In this document: positions 28,116 to 37,266 of the stretch, piece after piece | Position numbering within the stretch: the first letter of the stretch is position 1 | How the letters are laid out: each line of letters begins with the position of its first letter | Source of the DNA: Streptoalloteichus hindustanus | Lineage (GTDB): Bacteria > Actinomycetota > Actinomycetes > Mycobacteriales > Pseudonocardiaceae | DNA: 64,000 nucleotides | NCBI RefSeq assembly: GCF_900129375.1 | Contig: NZ_FQVN01000008.1 | Location: 248,001 to 312,000 of the forward strand | Direction of reading: 5' to 3' | Position numbers and translations under genes: made by a program | The notes under the pieces: model-generated | The model's input: only the letters and a program-made list of their open reading frames with translations | Told to the model about the DNA's origin: nothing | Databases searched by the model: none

Positions 28116-29389
28116 CCGCCGCCGCGACCGGCGTCTGGGGCTGGGCCGGCGAGCTGGACGGGCAGCCCCCGGACGAGACGCTCGCCGAGGTCGCCGCCCG
28201 CGCGCCGGCGTCCCCGGCGGAGCTCCTCACGACGCGCCTGCCGCCGGGCGGGCTGCTGGTGGTCACCGCGCGGCACGGCCGCCGACGCCCGGACGCCGGG
28301 CTGTTGACGCGCCTGACCGCGTCGGGGCTCACTACGGAGATCCTTCGGTTGGCCGGCGCGGAGATGGGCTCGACCGACGCGTTCGCGTCCACTGTGGACA
28401 ATGATCCGCACCCCGACGTCCTGGTGCTGGACGCCCCGGACCTGGCGGCATGGGGCGGGCGCGGGGTCGACGGGCTGGTGCTGCGGAACCTCCTGGAGCG
28501 CCTGCGCTCCCGGCTGCCGAACACCCGGCTGGCGATCTACGTCAGCGACGCCTGCTTCGTGGTCCGGCACGCGTTGCCGGGCACGTTGCTGCTCACCCTG
28601 CCCCGCCAGGACGAGGACGACCCGGCGACCGGCCCGCTGGCCGACCGCGCCGAGGAGGTCGCGGCCGCTCTCGGGACCGGCGACGCCCGGGCGGTCGTCG
28701 AGGCGTGCGACGCCCTCGCGCGGCGGCCGGAGTTCGACCCGATGAGTCCGGCGCGCCGCCTGCTCGACGCGGTCGCGGGACACCCGGACGCGCTGCGCGA
28801 GATCGTGCCGGAGTTGTTGGCCCGCCACTGGCCGGCCGCTCCCACCACGTCGCCGCTGGAGGACGGTGGAGTGTCGCCCCGGGCGACGGCGTTGCTCTAC
28901 CGCCTGCTCTCGCTGACCGAGCCGGACGGACCTCGGTCCACCCTCCGCCGCGTCGACGTCGGGCGGTGGCTGTGCGCCCTGCGCGCGGACACCTACGAGA
29001 CCCTCAGCGCGGTGACCACGGTGCTGCGGCACGAGGACCTCGCCGGGACCAACCTCTCGTACGCGCCGTCGCTGGAGCACTGCGACCTGACCGGCGCCGA
29101 CCTCACCGAGGTCGACGGCTACCGGGTCAACGTCTCGGACGGCGTGCTGGACAACGCGCTGATGGCCCGGTCCTGCTTCGCGCGCGGCCACCTGAAACGC
29201 GCCTCCCTGCGGGGCGCGGACCTCAGGGACGCCGACCTGGAGTACGCCTCGTTCCAGCAGGCGGACCTCACCGGCGCCGACCTCGCCGGGGCCGACCTGC
29301 ACCGCGCGTTGCTGGACCAGGCGGTCGGGCTGTCCGTGCCGGTCCCAGCACCGGTCCCGGCGCCGGCGATCGAGCCCACGTCTGCCTAG
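28112..29389 (+). CDS. Pentapeptide-repeat protein with unknown N-terminal domain
   Basis: A 425-residue protein. Residues about 305-405 are pentapeptide repeats of the A(D/N)LxxA type (LAGTNLSYA, CDLTGADL, RGADLRDADLEYA, ADLTGADLAGADL), which fold as a right-handed beta-helix. The first 300 residues match no family I recognise; LVVTARHGRR and VLVLDAPDLAAW hint at an alpha/beta fold. The end is a Pro-Val-Ala tail. It overlaps the toroid-protein gene by GTGA and is followed after 15 bases by an epimerase. A target-protecting role, as for other pentapeptide proteins in antibiotic clusters, is possible but unproved. Confidence 0.8.
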   Translation: MTAAATGVWGWAGELDGQPPDETLAEVAARAPASPAELLTTRLPPGGLLVVTARHGRRRPDAGLLTRLTASGLTTEILRLAGAEMGSTDAFASTVDNDPHPDVLVLDAPDLAAWGGRGVDGLVLRNLLERLRSRLPNTRLAIYVSDACFVVRHALPGTLLLTLPRQDEDDPATGPLADRAEEVAAALGTGDARAVVEACDALARRPEFDPMSPARRLLDAVAGHPDALREIVPELLARHWPAAPTTSPLEDGGVSPRATALLYRLLSLTEPDGPRSTLRRVDVGRWLCALRADTYETLSAVTTVLRHEDLAGTNLSYAPSLEHCDLTGADLTEVDGYRVNVSDGVLDNALMARSCFARGHLKRASLRGADLRDADLEYASFQQADLTGADLAGADLHRALLDQAVGLSVPVPAPVPAPAIEPTSA

Positions 29390-29404
29390 CCCCAGAGGAA
29401 GGAC

Positions 29405-30343
29405 ATGCGCATCTTCGTGACCGGGGCCGCCGGTTACGTCGGCCAGGCGGTCCTCGCGCGGCTGCTCGCCGCCGGGCACGACGTCACGGCCGTCGGCCAC
29501 CGGACTCCGGTCGGGTGGCCGGCGGGCACGCCGAGCCGCCAGGCCGACCTGACCGACGCCCCGGCGGTGCTCCGGGCGCTCGACGGCGCCGAGGCGGTCT
29601 GCCACCTCGCCGGGCTGACCAGGGTGCGGGGAAGCGGCGTGGACGTGGACCGGTACTACCGGGTCAACGTGGTGGGCACCCTCAACGTGCTGGACGCCCT
29701 GGTCGCCCGGCACCGGGCCGGGGACGGCCCGGCCCGGCTGGTGTTCCTGTCCAGCGGGGCGGTCTACGGGCGGACCGGCGACGCGCCGGTCCGCGAGGAC
29801 CACCCGACGCTGCCGACCAGCGCGTACGGGGCCACGAAGCTCGCGGCGGAGCAGGCCGTCGGCTGGTACGCGGGGACCGGCGCGCTGTCGGCGGTCTCGC
29901 TGCGCCTGTTCACCGCGGCGGGCAGCGTCCGCCCCGGTTGTCGGCCGGACGACAGCACCCTCGTCGCGCGGGCGCTGTCCGTCGCGGCGGGAGAGAACGC
30001 TGTTCTCCCGGTCAACGGCGACGGCTCGACGGTGCGGGACTTCGTGCACGTCGCCGACGTCGCCGACGCGGTCGCCCGCGCGGTCGAAGCGCCGGCGCGC
30101 CGGCCGGCCGAGGTGGTCAACCTGGGCGCCGTCGCGGCGAGCGTGCGCGAGGTGGTCGCGGCGGTCGAACGCGTCACCGGCCGCCGCGTCCCGGTGGCGC
30201 ACGGCCCGGCGAACAGCGCGGACCAGCCGTGGCTGGCGGCCGACACCGGCGCGGCCAGGGAGCTGCTCGGCTGGGCGCCGACCCGGTCGAGCCTGGAACG
30301 GATGATCGAGGACCAGTGGCGAGTCGGGGGAGCGGGACGATGA
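29405..30343 (+). CDS. NAD-dependent epimerase/dehydratase
   Basis: A 312-residue extended SDR. Rossmann motif GAAGYVGQ (about residues 8-15), active-site Ser in LSSGAVYG and the pair YGATK. The substrate part FVHVADVADAVARA is GalE-like. It may be a sugar-nucleotide 4-epimerase or dehydrogenase, or the NADPH reductase that completes C3' deoxygenation after the radical SAM enzyme. Its stop codon overlaps the start of the GH65 gene (ATGA), so the two proteins are made together, which speaks for a role in preparing the sugar handled by the GH65 enzyme. Confidence 0.85.
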   Translation: MRIFVTGAAGYVGQAVLARLLAAGHDVTAVGHRTPVGWPAGTPSRQADLTDAPAVLRALDGAEAVCHLAGLTRVRGSGVDVDRYYRVNVVGTLNVLDALVARHRAGDGPARLVFLSSGAVYGRTGDAPVREDHPTLPTSAYGATKLAAEQAVGWYAGTGALSAVSLRLFTAAGSVRPGCRPDDSTLVARALSVAAGENAVLPVNGDGSTVRDFVHVADVADAVARAVEAPARRPAEVVNLGAVAASVREVVAAVERVTGRRVPVAHGPANSADQPWLAADTGAARELLGWAPTRSSLERMIEDQWRVGGAGR

Positions 30344-32682
30344 CGAGCACGGCGAGCGACCCGAACCGGGGCCCCGGCGGCCAGGCCGATCCCGGCTGGG
30401 TGATCGAGCGCACCGCCTACCGGCGGACCGAGGACAGCTTCTACGAGAGCCTGTTCGCCCTGTCCAACGGCCGGATCGGCGTCCGCGCGACCGCGGACTT
30501 CGACGCCGGAGGCGGTTGGCCCGGCTTCTACCACGCGCGGATGTACGCCAGGGCGGTGACCGTGCGGCGGCACCTGGTCAACGCGCCCACCCCGGCCTTC
30601 CGCGCCGTCCTGGTCGACGGCGTCCCGCTGGCGGTGACCGCGGACCGGGTGACGGAGTTCCGGCAGCGCCTCGACCTGCGCCGGGCCCGCCAGGAGCTGG
30701 TCGTCACCGTGCGCGACGGTCAGGGCCGGCACACCCGGATCGAGACGACCACCCTGCTGCCGGCGCAGTTCACCACCACCCTGGTCCAGCGCGTCGCGGT
30801 GACCCCGCTGGACCACGACGCCCCGGTCACGGTCCTGACCGGGGTGGACTGGTCGACCGGGAACGGCGACCTGGGCGGGCAGCTGCCCCGGGTCCGGGTG
30901 CACCACGCCGAACCGCTGGACCTGGGGTACCGCCCCGGCCGGCTGGACGCGCGGGTCCGCAGCTTCGGCCACGAGGAGGAGATCACCGAGCGGTTGGCGG
31001 TGCTGGCGGCGTCGGCCGAGCCGGAGGCACGGGACGTCTGCTTCGGCCGGGTCCGGCACGCCGAGGCGCTGCGCTTCGCCGGCGGGGCCGGGCGCGAGAT
31101 CCGCGTGGACACCGTCGCCGTGATCAGCACGAACTTCGACGACGACGCTGTGTCCGTCGACCCCGACGTGGACGCGGTGCCCGACATCGACCTGGTGGTG
31201 GCCGAGCACGAGCGGATCTGGGCCGAGCGCTGGCGGCGGCACGCCGAGGTCGAGGGCGACCCGGCGATCGTGCAGGGCATGCGGTACTCGCAGTTCCACC
31301 TGTTCGGGTCGATCGACCGCGGCCGGACCGTCCACAACGTCCCGGCCAGGGGGCTGAGCAGCGAGTACCACTCGGGGCACTTCTTCTACAACACGGAGTT
31401 CTTCGCGCTGCCGCACGCCGCGTGGACCGATCCGGCGGCGGCCAAGGCCATGCTGCGGTTCCGCGTCGCCACGCTGGACGCGGCGCGCGAGCACGCGCGG
31501 CGCACCGGCTACGAGGGCGCCCGCTTCCCGGAGGAGGCGGACCTGCTCGGCGAGTCCGGCTCGGCGCACCTGGTGCGCGACGTCCTGCGGGACGACGAGT
31601 GGGAGGAGCGCGCGGGCGCGCAGGTCGTCCACACCAGCGCCGACGTGCTGCACGGGCTGCGCTCCTACGTCGAGATCACCGGCGACCGCGACGTCCTGCG
31701 CGAGGAGTGCGTGCCGCTGCTCGTGGAGACCGCGCGGTACCTCGCCTGCCTCCTGCGGTTCGACCCCGAGGTCGGCGGGCGCACCGTGCGCGGGATCATG
31801 GGGTTCGACGAGTACCACTACGACGTCGACCACGACTTCGGCACGAACGCCCTGGTGAGCTGGGGTCTGTCGTGGGCGGCCGAGACCCTGCGCGAGTTGG
31901 CCGGCCACCACAGCGAGGTCCGCGCGGCCCTGCGCGAGCGGGGGATCGGCGAGGACGTGCTCCAGGAGTGGGCGGTGGCGGCCAGGGAGGTCTACCTGCC
32001 GCCCGCCCGCGACGGCGTCCGGCCGCTCTTCGCGGGCTACTTCGAGCTCCCGGACGAGCTGTGCTCGGTCGAGCCGGGCCACAACCTCCCCGGCCCGGTC
32101 AAGGAGAACGACGAGCGGCGGCTGAGCGGGCTGGTCAAGCAGGCCGACGTCGTGCAGACGATGGTCCTGCTGTCCGAGCGGTTCACGCGCGAGGAGATCG
32201 AGCGGAACCTGCGCTACTACGAGCCCCGCACCGCGCACGGCAGCTCGCTCAGCCCGATGACGCACGCGATCGCCGCCGCGTGGGCGGGCGACCTCCCGCT
32301 GGCCACCCGCCTGCTCGCCGGCACCGCGCGCTACAACCTCGACTTCGCGCCCAGGGACAACTTCCGCAACGGCATCCACCTCGGAGCGGGAGCCGGGGCC
32401 TGGCTGGTCCTGGTGCGCGGGTTCCTCGGCGCCGACGCGTCGGGCGAGGTGCTGCGGTTCGCCCCCCGGCTCCCCGAGGGCGTCACCGCGCTGCGGGTCC
32501 CGTTGCGGTGGCGGGGGCGCGGGCTGACGGTCGCGCTGACCGCCGACGGCCTGGAGCTGGTCGCCGACGGGGACAACCCGCTGACCCTGCCGGTGGAGGT
32601 CGACGGCCGGCGGGCGGAGCTGGCCCCCGGCGGCCGGCGGGTGTTCGCGCCGGCGCCGTCGGGGGCGGTGCTCACGGGTTGA
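30340..32682 (+). CDS. Glycoside hydrolase family 65 phosphorylase (trehalose/kojibiose phosphorylase-like)
   Basis: A 780-residue GH65 protein with the family's N-terminal beta-sandwich, linker helices, (alpha/alpha)6 catalytic barrel and small C-terminal sheet. The general acid fits Glu491 in GFDEYH, where the family usually has GPDEYH. The phosphate-binding loop HGSSLS (633-638) is kept, so it is probably a phosphorylase rather than a hydrolase. The region after the acid (DVDHDFGTN) departs from the usual VDNNAYTN, which suggests an unusual acceptor. GH65 enzymes use beta-sugar-1-phosphates to make alpha bonds, among them the 1,1 bond of trehalose. The alpha bond between 4-aminoglucose and the anomeric C8' of the apramycin octose is of that type. 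Confidence 0.9.
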   Translation: MTSTASDPNRGPGGQADPGWVIERTAYRRTEDSFYESLFALSNGRIGVRATADFDAGGGWPGFYHARMYARAVTVRRHLVNAPTPAFRAVLVDGVPLAVTADRVTEFRQRLDLRRARQELVVTVRDGQGRHTRIETTTLLPAQFTTTLVQRVAVTPLDHDAPVTVLTGVDWSTGNGDLGGQLPRVRVHHAEPLDLGYRPGRLDARVRSFGHEEEITERLAVLAASAEPEARDVCFGRVRHAEALRFAGGAGREIRVDTVAVISTNFDDDAVSVDPDVDAVPDIDLVVAEHERIWAERWRRHAEVEGDPAIVQGMRYSQFHLFGSIDRGRTVHNVPARGLSSEYHSGHFFYNTEFFALPHAAWTDPAAAKAMLRFRVATLDAAREHARRTGYEGARFPEEADLLGESGSAHLVRDVLRDDEWEERAGAQVVHTSADVLHGLRSYVEITGDRDVLREECVPLLVETARYLACLLRFDPEVGGRTVRGIMGFDEYHYDVDHDFGTNALVSWGLSWAAETLRELAGHHSEVRAALRERGIGEDVLQEWAVAAREVYLPPARDGVRPLFAGYFELPDELCSVEPGHNLPGPVKENDERRLSGLVKQADVVQTMVLLSERFTREEIERNLRYYEPRTAHGSSLSPMTHAIAAAWAGDLPLATRLLAGTARYNLDFAPRDNFRNGIHLGAGAGAWLVLVRGFLGADASGEVLRFAPRLPEGVTALRVPLRWRGRGLTVALTADGLELVADGDNPLTLPVEVDGRRAELAPGGRRVFAPAPSGAVLTG

Positions 32683-33319
32683 TCTTGCCGGTGAGGGCGA
32701 GCACGTCGAACCGGTCCCGGGAGGAGTTCAGCCGGCGGGTCCAGGAGGTCTCCAGGGCCGCCACCTCCTCCGCGGCCAGGTACCGGCAGTCGGTGAGCTG
32801 CCAGCCGGCCTGCGCGTAGCGGGCGGCCAGTCCCTCGTCCACGGTCTCCGGGGTGGGTTCGGGGTGCTCGCCCACCTCGGGCACCGGGGGCCGCCACGCG
32901 TGCAGGTTCAGCGCCACGAGGAAGGCGGCGTCCGGCCGGCAGACCGCGGCCAGCCCCCGCAGCATCTCCGGCGAGGAGCCGAGGATGCCGCGCAGCAGGC
33001 TGCCCCAGGGCATGAGGACGTGCAGCTCGCCCACGCCGGTCAGCGGCGGCAGCTTCTCCGCGGTCGCCCACAGGTAGAGCAGGTTGGGCAGGCCGCCCTT
33101 CGCCGGCTTGGCCGCCGCCTTCGCCGACATCCGCTCCATCCTGGTCTTGTCGGCGTCCAGTGCGACGACGAGCTGGTTCGGGTGCTGGCGGGCGACCTTG
33201 TACGGGTGCTTGCCGTCGCCGGTGCCGACGTCGAGCACCACCTCGTCGTACTGACTCCGGAGCTGGTCGAACTCGGCTTCGGAGAACTCCAGGACCCGCT
33301 TGCCCACCACGCGGCGCAT
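32672..33319 (-). CDS. kamB: 16S rRNA (adenine(1408)-N1)-methyltransferase
   Basis: A 215-residue SAM-dependent methyltransferase that I recognise as KamB; the match to the known self-resistance enzyme of the nebramycin/apramycin producer runs along the whole length as far as I can recall (start MRRVVGKRV, SAM motif LDVGTGDGKHPYKVAR, LHVLMPWGSLLRG, end RFDVLALTG). It methylates N1 of A1408 in 16S rRNA, which blocks kanamycin-type and apramycin-type drugs. It is read leftward and overlaps the 3' end of the GH65 gene by 11 bases. Confidence 0.96.
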   Translation of the reverse strand: MRRVVGKRVLEFSEAEFDQLRSQYDEVVLDVGTGDGKHPYKVARQHPNQLVVALDADKTRMERMSAKAAAKPAKGGLPNLLYLWATAEKLPPLTGVGELHVLMPWGSLLRGILGSSPEMLRGLAAVCRPDAAFLVALNLHAWRPPVPEVGEHPEPTPETVDEGLAARYAQAGWQLTDCRYLAAEEVAALETSWTRRLNSSRDRFDVLALTGKINP

Positions 33320-33414
33320 GCCGGTCAGCGTAACCGCGCGCCGCCCTCCGACCTGTCCGCGCGGGTAGCTCGCGATCAGCTCACCGGACGGCCCAGCTCA
33401 CCGGACGGCCCAGC

Positions 33415-34542
33415 TCAGCGCGGCGCGCGGTGCCGGAGCACGAAGTCGTACGCGGTCTTCCGGGTCCAGCCCGGCCGCTGGGCCAGCGCCATGGCGACCG
33501 TGCGGGCGGGCACGCCCTGCTCCAGCAGCGCGGTGACGACCGGGTCCGCCTCGGGCTCGTCGCCCTCACCGCTGCCCGGGGTGGGGTCGAGGCAGCACAC
33601 GACGTCGCCGCTGCGCGGCGCGTCGGCGAGCAGGGTCGCCAGCCCGCCCCAGCGCGGCTGTTCGCTGGCCGCGGCCGTCGCCCCGGCCAGGGCGGCGGTG
33701 CGGGTGCCGCGCAGCCGCTCCGCGTCGGTGAACAGCGCCTCCAGCGACGCGGCGGGCACCCGGAGCGCGAGCCGGCTCTCGGGGGAGGAGCGCAGCAGTT
33801 CCCGCCACTTCCCCCGGTCCCCGACGAGCAGACGACCGCGCGCGGGCGATGCCGCCGCGACCGCCAGCGGGGACGCCAGCCCGACGCACTCGACCGCGAA
33901 CCGCTCCGGCTCGCCGAGCAGGCCGGCGACCGAGGCGCCCGGCAGGTCCTCCGCCGCGAGCACCAGGACGCGCCCGCCGTGCTCCAGCAGGTCCTGCTCG
34001 CGCACCGGCCCGGTGACCACGTTCTCCCCGTCGCCGGCCACCGCTCGCGCCTCCGGGTCCTCGGCGACCACCACGTCGGCGGCGGCCAGCTCGGCGGCGA
34101 GGCGGTCCGCGTCGACGCCGGCGTGGCAGAGCACGACGCTGCCCCGGCCGTCCCACCGGCCGGTGTCGCGGCTGACCCGCACCTCGATCGCGGCGTCCGG
34201 CCGGGCCAGCAGGGCCACCAGCTCGCGGGGCAGGTCGGCGGCGGTCGTGTCGGCGTCGGTGGCCATCGTGTTGGCCAGGCGCAGCCCGCTGCGCCGGACC
34301 ACCGCCCGGCCGCCGGGCAGCCACGCCGAGCTGGCCAGCGCCCGGACCTCGGCCTCCAGCCCGCCGCACGCGATCGTGATCCGCACCGGGCCGGCGACCC
34401 GGCCGCCCCTGGCCAGCACGGTGTCGACGCCCACCACACAACTGGCCCTGCCGGAGATCGCGCTGTCCGTGGTGAACTCCAGGGTGCGGTCGTGGGTGGC
34501 GCGGATCTCCGCCGAGCCCCGGCAGGTCAGCAGTAGCAGCAT
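33415..34542 (-). CDS. DUF371-domain protein with possible RsmI-like C-terminal part
   Basis: A 375-residue protein. The N-terminal 130 residues fit DUF371 (CRGSAEIRATHDRTLEFTTD, then CVVGVDTVLA). The rest is uncertain: GSVVLCHAG and ADVVVAEDPEARAV recall the N-lobe of the RsmI family (16S rRNA C1402 2'-O-methylases), and ARTVAMALAQRPGWTRKTAYDFVL is close to their C-terminal helix-turn-helix. The methylase core looks degraded, so it may bind rRNA without methylating it. ATG at 34542 is used because DUF371 begins there; the open frame extends further upstream. It precedes kamB on the same strand, 95 bases away. Confidence 0.75.
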   Translation of the reverse strand: MLLLLTCRGSAEIRATHDRTLEFTTDSAISGRASCVVGVDTVLARGGRVAGPVRITIACGGLEAEVRALASSAWLPGGRAVVRRSGLRLANTMATDADTTAADLPRELVALLARPDAAIEVRVSRDTGRWDGRGSVVLCHAGVDADRLAAELAAADVVVAEDPEARAVAGDGENVVTGPVREQDLLEHGGRVLVLAAEDLPGASVAGLLGEPERFAVECVGLASPLAVAAASPARGRLLVGDRGKWRELLRSSPESRLALRVPAASLEALFTDAERLRGTRTAALAGATAAASEQPRWGGLATLLADAPRSGDVVCCLDPTPGSGEGDEPEADPVVTALLEQGVPARTVAMALAQRPGWTRKTAYDFVLRHRAPR

Positions 34543-34822
34543 CTCGTCCGTCGACCCTCCCCACGCGCGTCCGCGTGCTCTTCGCGCCGGCCCCGCGACG
34601 ACGCCCCGTGGCAGTGCGCCGCGACAGCGTGCCCGGGGCAGCGCCCCGGCGAGCGCCCGGGACGCCAGTCGTCCCACGGTCAGCGCCGTCCACGGGGCAC
34701 GAGGCGACCCCGCCCGCCGGGCTGGCGGGCGCGCCGCGTCGCCGGACGCCCGCGACCGGCCCGCGCGGACGTCCCTCCCGCGGTCCGTCGGACGGTACTA
34801 GACGAGTAATGCGCAACTCGGG

Positions 34823-35720
34823 CTAGTGGTCGTAGGCGGTCAGGGACCAGGTGATGGGCCGGCCGGAGGCGGTGGGCTGCCCAATGGCGGCGGTCAGGGC
34901 GAGAAGTGGTTGGGCGACGCGGGCTCCGACGCCCCCGATGCCGCGTCCGCCGTGCTGTTCCAGGGGGACCTGGCCCTTGGGGCGTCCTCGACCGACTCGA
35001 TCAGGTGCCGGGCAGACGTCAGCGGCGGTCGGGAGCGGGCGCACTGCCGGGATGGCGCCGACGCTCCAGGTGACGTCGGTCCACACGTCGGTGTCGGCAG
35101 CCAACAGCCGCAGGTGCCGCACAGCGCCCGGGCCGCCGCCGGAGCGACCAGCTCCGGGCGGGGCCGGACTGGGCGGCCGGCGTCCGGGGTCCGCCCGCCA
35201 GGTAGTTGTCGATCTTGACGTCGAACGAGGAGAGTCGGTGTTCAGGCCTGCCGTCCCCGGCCGGAGGCACGCTTGCGTCAAACGGCGGCGGCCAACGCCA
35301 GAAGTCGTGGGCCGACGCGAACACCTGCGCCCTCGATGCCGCGGCCGGGCGTGTTTGTTCCCAGTCGAGTTGGGCGGCCGCCGCGTCGTTGACGGACTCA
35401 CGCAGCTCGTCGGCGGACTTCGAGCAGCGGCTGGCCGGGAGGCGGGCCCGGTCGCGGTAGGACAGTGATCAGCCGGACCACGCGCTCGGTGAGGAAGCGG
35501 TCGAGTTCGGGGGGGGGGGAGGGGGAGAGACGTGGCCCTTGACGGCGATGACCAGCAGGCCGGGCCGGTAGGCGAGCCGACGGAGCTCGTGGTCACTCCC
35601 GGGTCGCCCATGGGCACCTGCCGCTCGTAGAGCGTCGCCGTCGGCCAGCGCCCGGGAGAGCAGCGGCCCGGCGGTGTGGGTGTCGATCAGGTGCCGTCGC
35701 AGATACCGGAACCAGTGTGA
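34823..35720 (-). pseudogene. Remnant of an unidentified gene, broken by frameshifts
   Basis: Between the DUF371 gene and the kinase gene there is no intact gene. On the minus strand, pieces with protein-like character lie in different frames: a stretch around 35560-35700 (YLRRHLIDTHTAGPLLSRAL), one around 35470-35500 (DRFLTERVVRLITVL) and one around 35180-35450 (SADELRESVNDAAAAQLDW, FASAHDFWRWPP, SSFDVKIDNYLAGG). A run of G near 35510-35524 lies exactly at one frame break. I cannot name the family. It may be a decayed mobile-element or accessory gene. Confidence 0.35.
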
Positions 35721-36004
35721 GCGCGAACGGCGGCAGCCCTACGTCGCCCACCCGGCCATCTCCGAGCGCTCCGCCGGCGTGGAGTCGGAGAGGTGAACCC
35801 CGACCCCGCCTGGGGCATCACGAGGATGACCAGCTCCGCGTCGGTCAGCTCACGGTGATCCGCCGACACGGACCAGCCCGCTGGTGGACGTCGATCGTGA
35901 TGTGGGGCGCGGCGGGAAGGGTGTTCAGGTCGGTTGTCACAAGCGGACCCCGAACACCCTTTCGCCCCCTCTCTGGGCACCCCGCGGGCTCACGCCTTGC
36001 TCGC

Positions 36005-36970
36005 TCAGGCGTCGGGCAGGGGCGCCCCGCCCGGTTCGGCCAGGGCGAGCACCCGGTCGCACTCGGCGGGCAGCGCCGCCGTGTCGATCTTCCACCCGTA
36101 GTCGTAGAGCTGGTCGGACGCCGCGCAGCACAGGCTCGCCACGATCCAGTGCGGCAGCGCCGCGCGTTCCGCCGCGCTCAGCGGACGGCGGCTCCGGTAG
36201 CCGTCGAGCACCGCCGCGACGGCCTCGGCGTGCCACCGGTCGCGGAAGCCGTCGCCCTCGGGGACCACCGCGCCCACCCGGGTGAGCGACCAGGCGAGGT
36301 CCGACACCGCGGGGCCGGGGTGGACGTCGTCCAGGTCGAGCAGCACCGCCCGGCCGGGGCCGGTGACGAGGACGTTCTCCGGGCACGGGTCGCCGTGCAG
36401 CACGTTGGCCGGCAGCGGGGTCTCCCGGCGCGCCCGCTCGTGCGCCGCGGTCCACGCCGCCACCAGCGCGCGGTGCTGCTCGGCGCCCGCGTCGCCCAGA
36501 CCCTCGGCCAGCAGCGGGAAGTGGAAGCGGGCCTTCTCGAACCGGTCGTGCGGCTCCTTGGGGTCCAGGTCGACCCCGTCGAGCGCGCCGTCGGCGAGGA
36601 GGTGGAACTCGGCCAGCGCGGCCCCGAGGGCCGCCAGGTCGGCCGGGCTGGCGACGTCGACCGGACGCCCCTCGACCCACTCCCAGATCTCGTACAGGGC
36701 GCCGTCCGGACCGCGGACGGGGTTGTCCGGCGCCGACGCGGGCAGGCCGGGAACGGGGCCGCCGGCGTCGGCGAGTCGGCGGTGCACGGCGCAGTGCGCC
36801 AGGAACTCGCTCTCGCTCAGATAGTCGCGTTTTCTCTTCACGACCACCAGCTCGGGTGTCAATCCACTGTTCGAGCGAACGAGCCACGTCATCTCCCCGC
36901 CGCTGCGAAGAGAGCGCACGAGGGTGGAATCGCCGAGACCGACGCCGCTGAGCAGGAAAGATTCTTTCAC
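36005..36970 (-). CDS. aprU: APH-family aminoglycoside phosphotransferase, AprU-like
   Basis: A 321-residue kinase of the APH/choline kinase fold. Brenner motif HGDPCPENVLV with His192 and Asp194, and the metal-binding LLDLDDVHPGPAVSDLAWS near 211-229. In the apramycin pathway AprU phosphorylates the 5-OH of the pseudotrisaccharide so that the drug is kept inactive inside the cell, and the secreted phosphatase AprZ removes the phosphate later. This cluster has both partners. It could also be a general self-resistance APH. The gene is read leftward, divergent from the ABC exporter genes, which fits a shared phospho-protect-and-export module. Confidence 0.85.
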   Translation of the reverse strand: MKESFLLSGVGLGDSTLVRSLRSGGEMTWLVRSNSGLTPELVVVKRKRDYLSESEFLAHCAVHRRLADAGGPVPGLPASAPDNPVRGPDGALYEIWEWVEGRPVDVASPADLAALGAALAEFHLLADGALDGVDLDPKEPHDRFEKARFHFPLLAEGLGDAGAEQHRALVAAWTAAHERARRETPLPANVLHGDPCPENVLVTGPGRAVLLDLDDVHPGPAVSDLAWSLTRVGAVVPEGDGFRDRWHAEAVAAVLDGYRSRRPLSAAERAALPHWIVASLCCAASDQLYDYGWKIDTAALPAECDRVLALAEPGGAPLPDA

Positions 36971-37266
36971 GCCCGCCTCCGGGTTGCGGGGAAAGTGTAG
37001 TCTTCGTTCATGCTTACCCTATCGGCGCCGGCGTTGTCATGGTGCGCGATGACCGGCGTCAACCCATAAACGCCAGGTGGGAAGGCGGGACCGGCGCACC
37101 TTTCTTCGGGTCGCCCCGAACGGGGAATGGCTTGCGCCGCGCGGTCGCGGCGGGGTGACGCCGCGGAGCGCGACGAGAACGACGGGAACGACGAGATCGG
37201 CCGGTCAACCGGTTTTTCCGATCTGACCCCTTTCGGTCCCGCGCCTTTCGGTCCGGTGCCGCCGAC

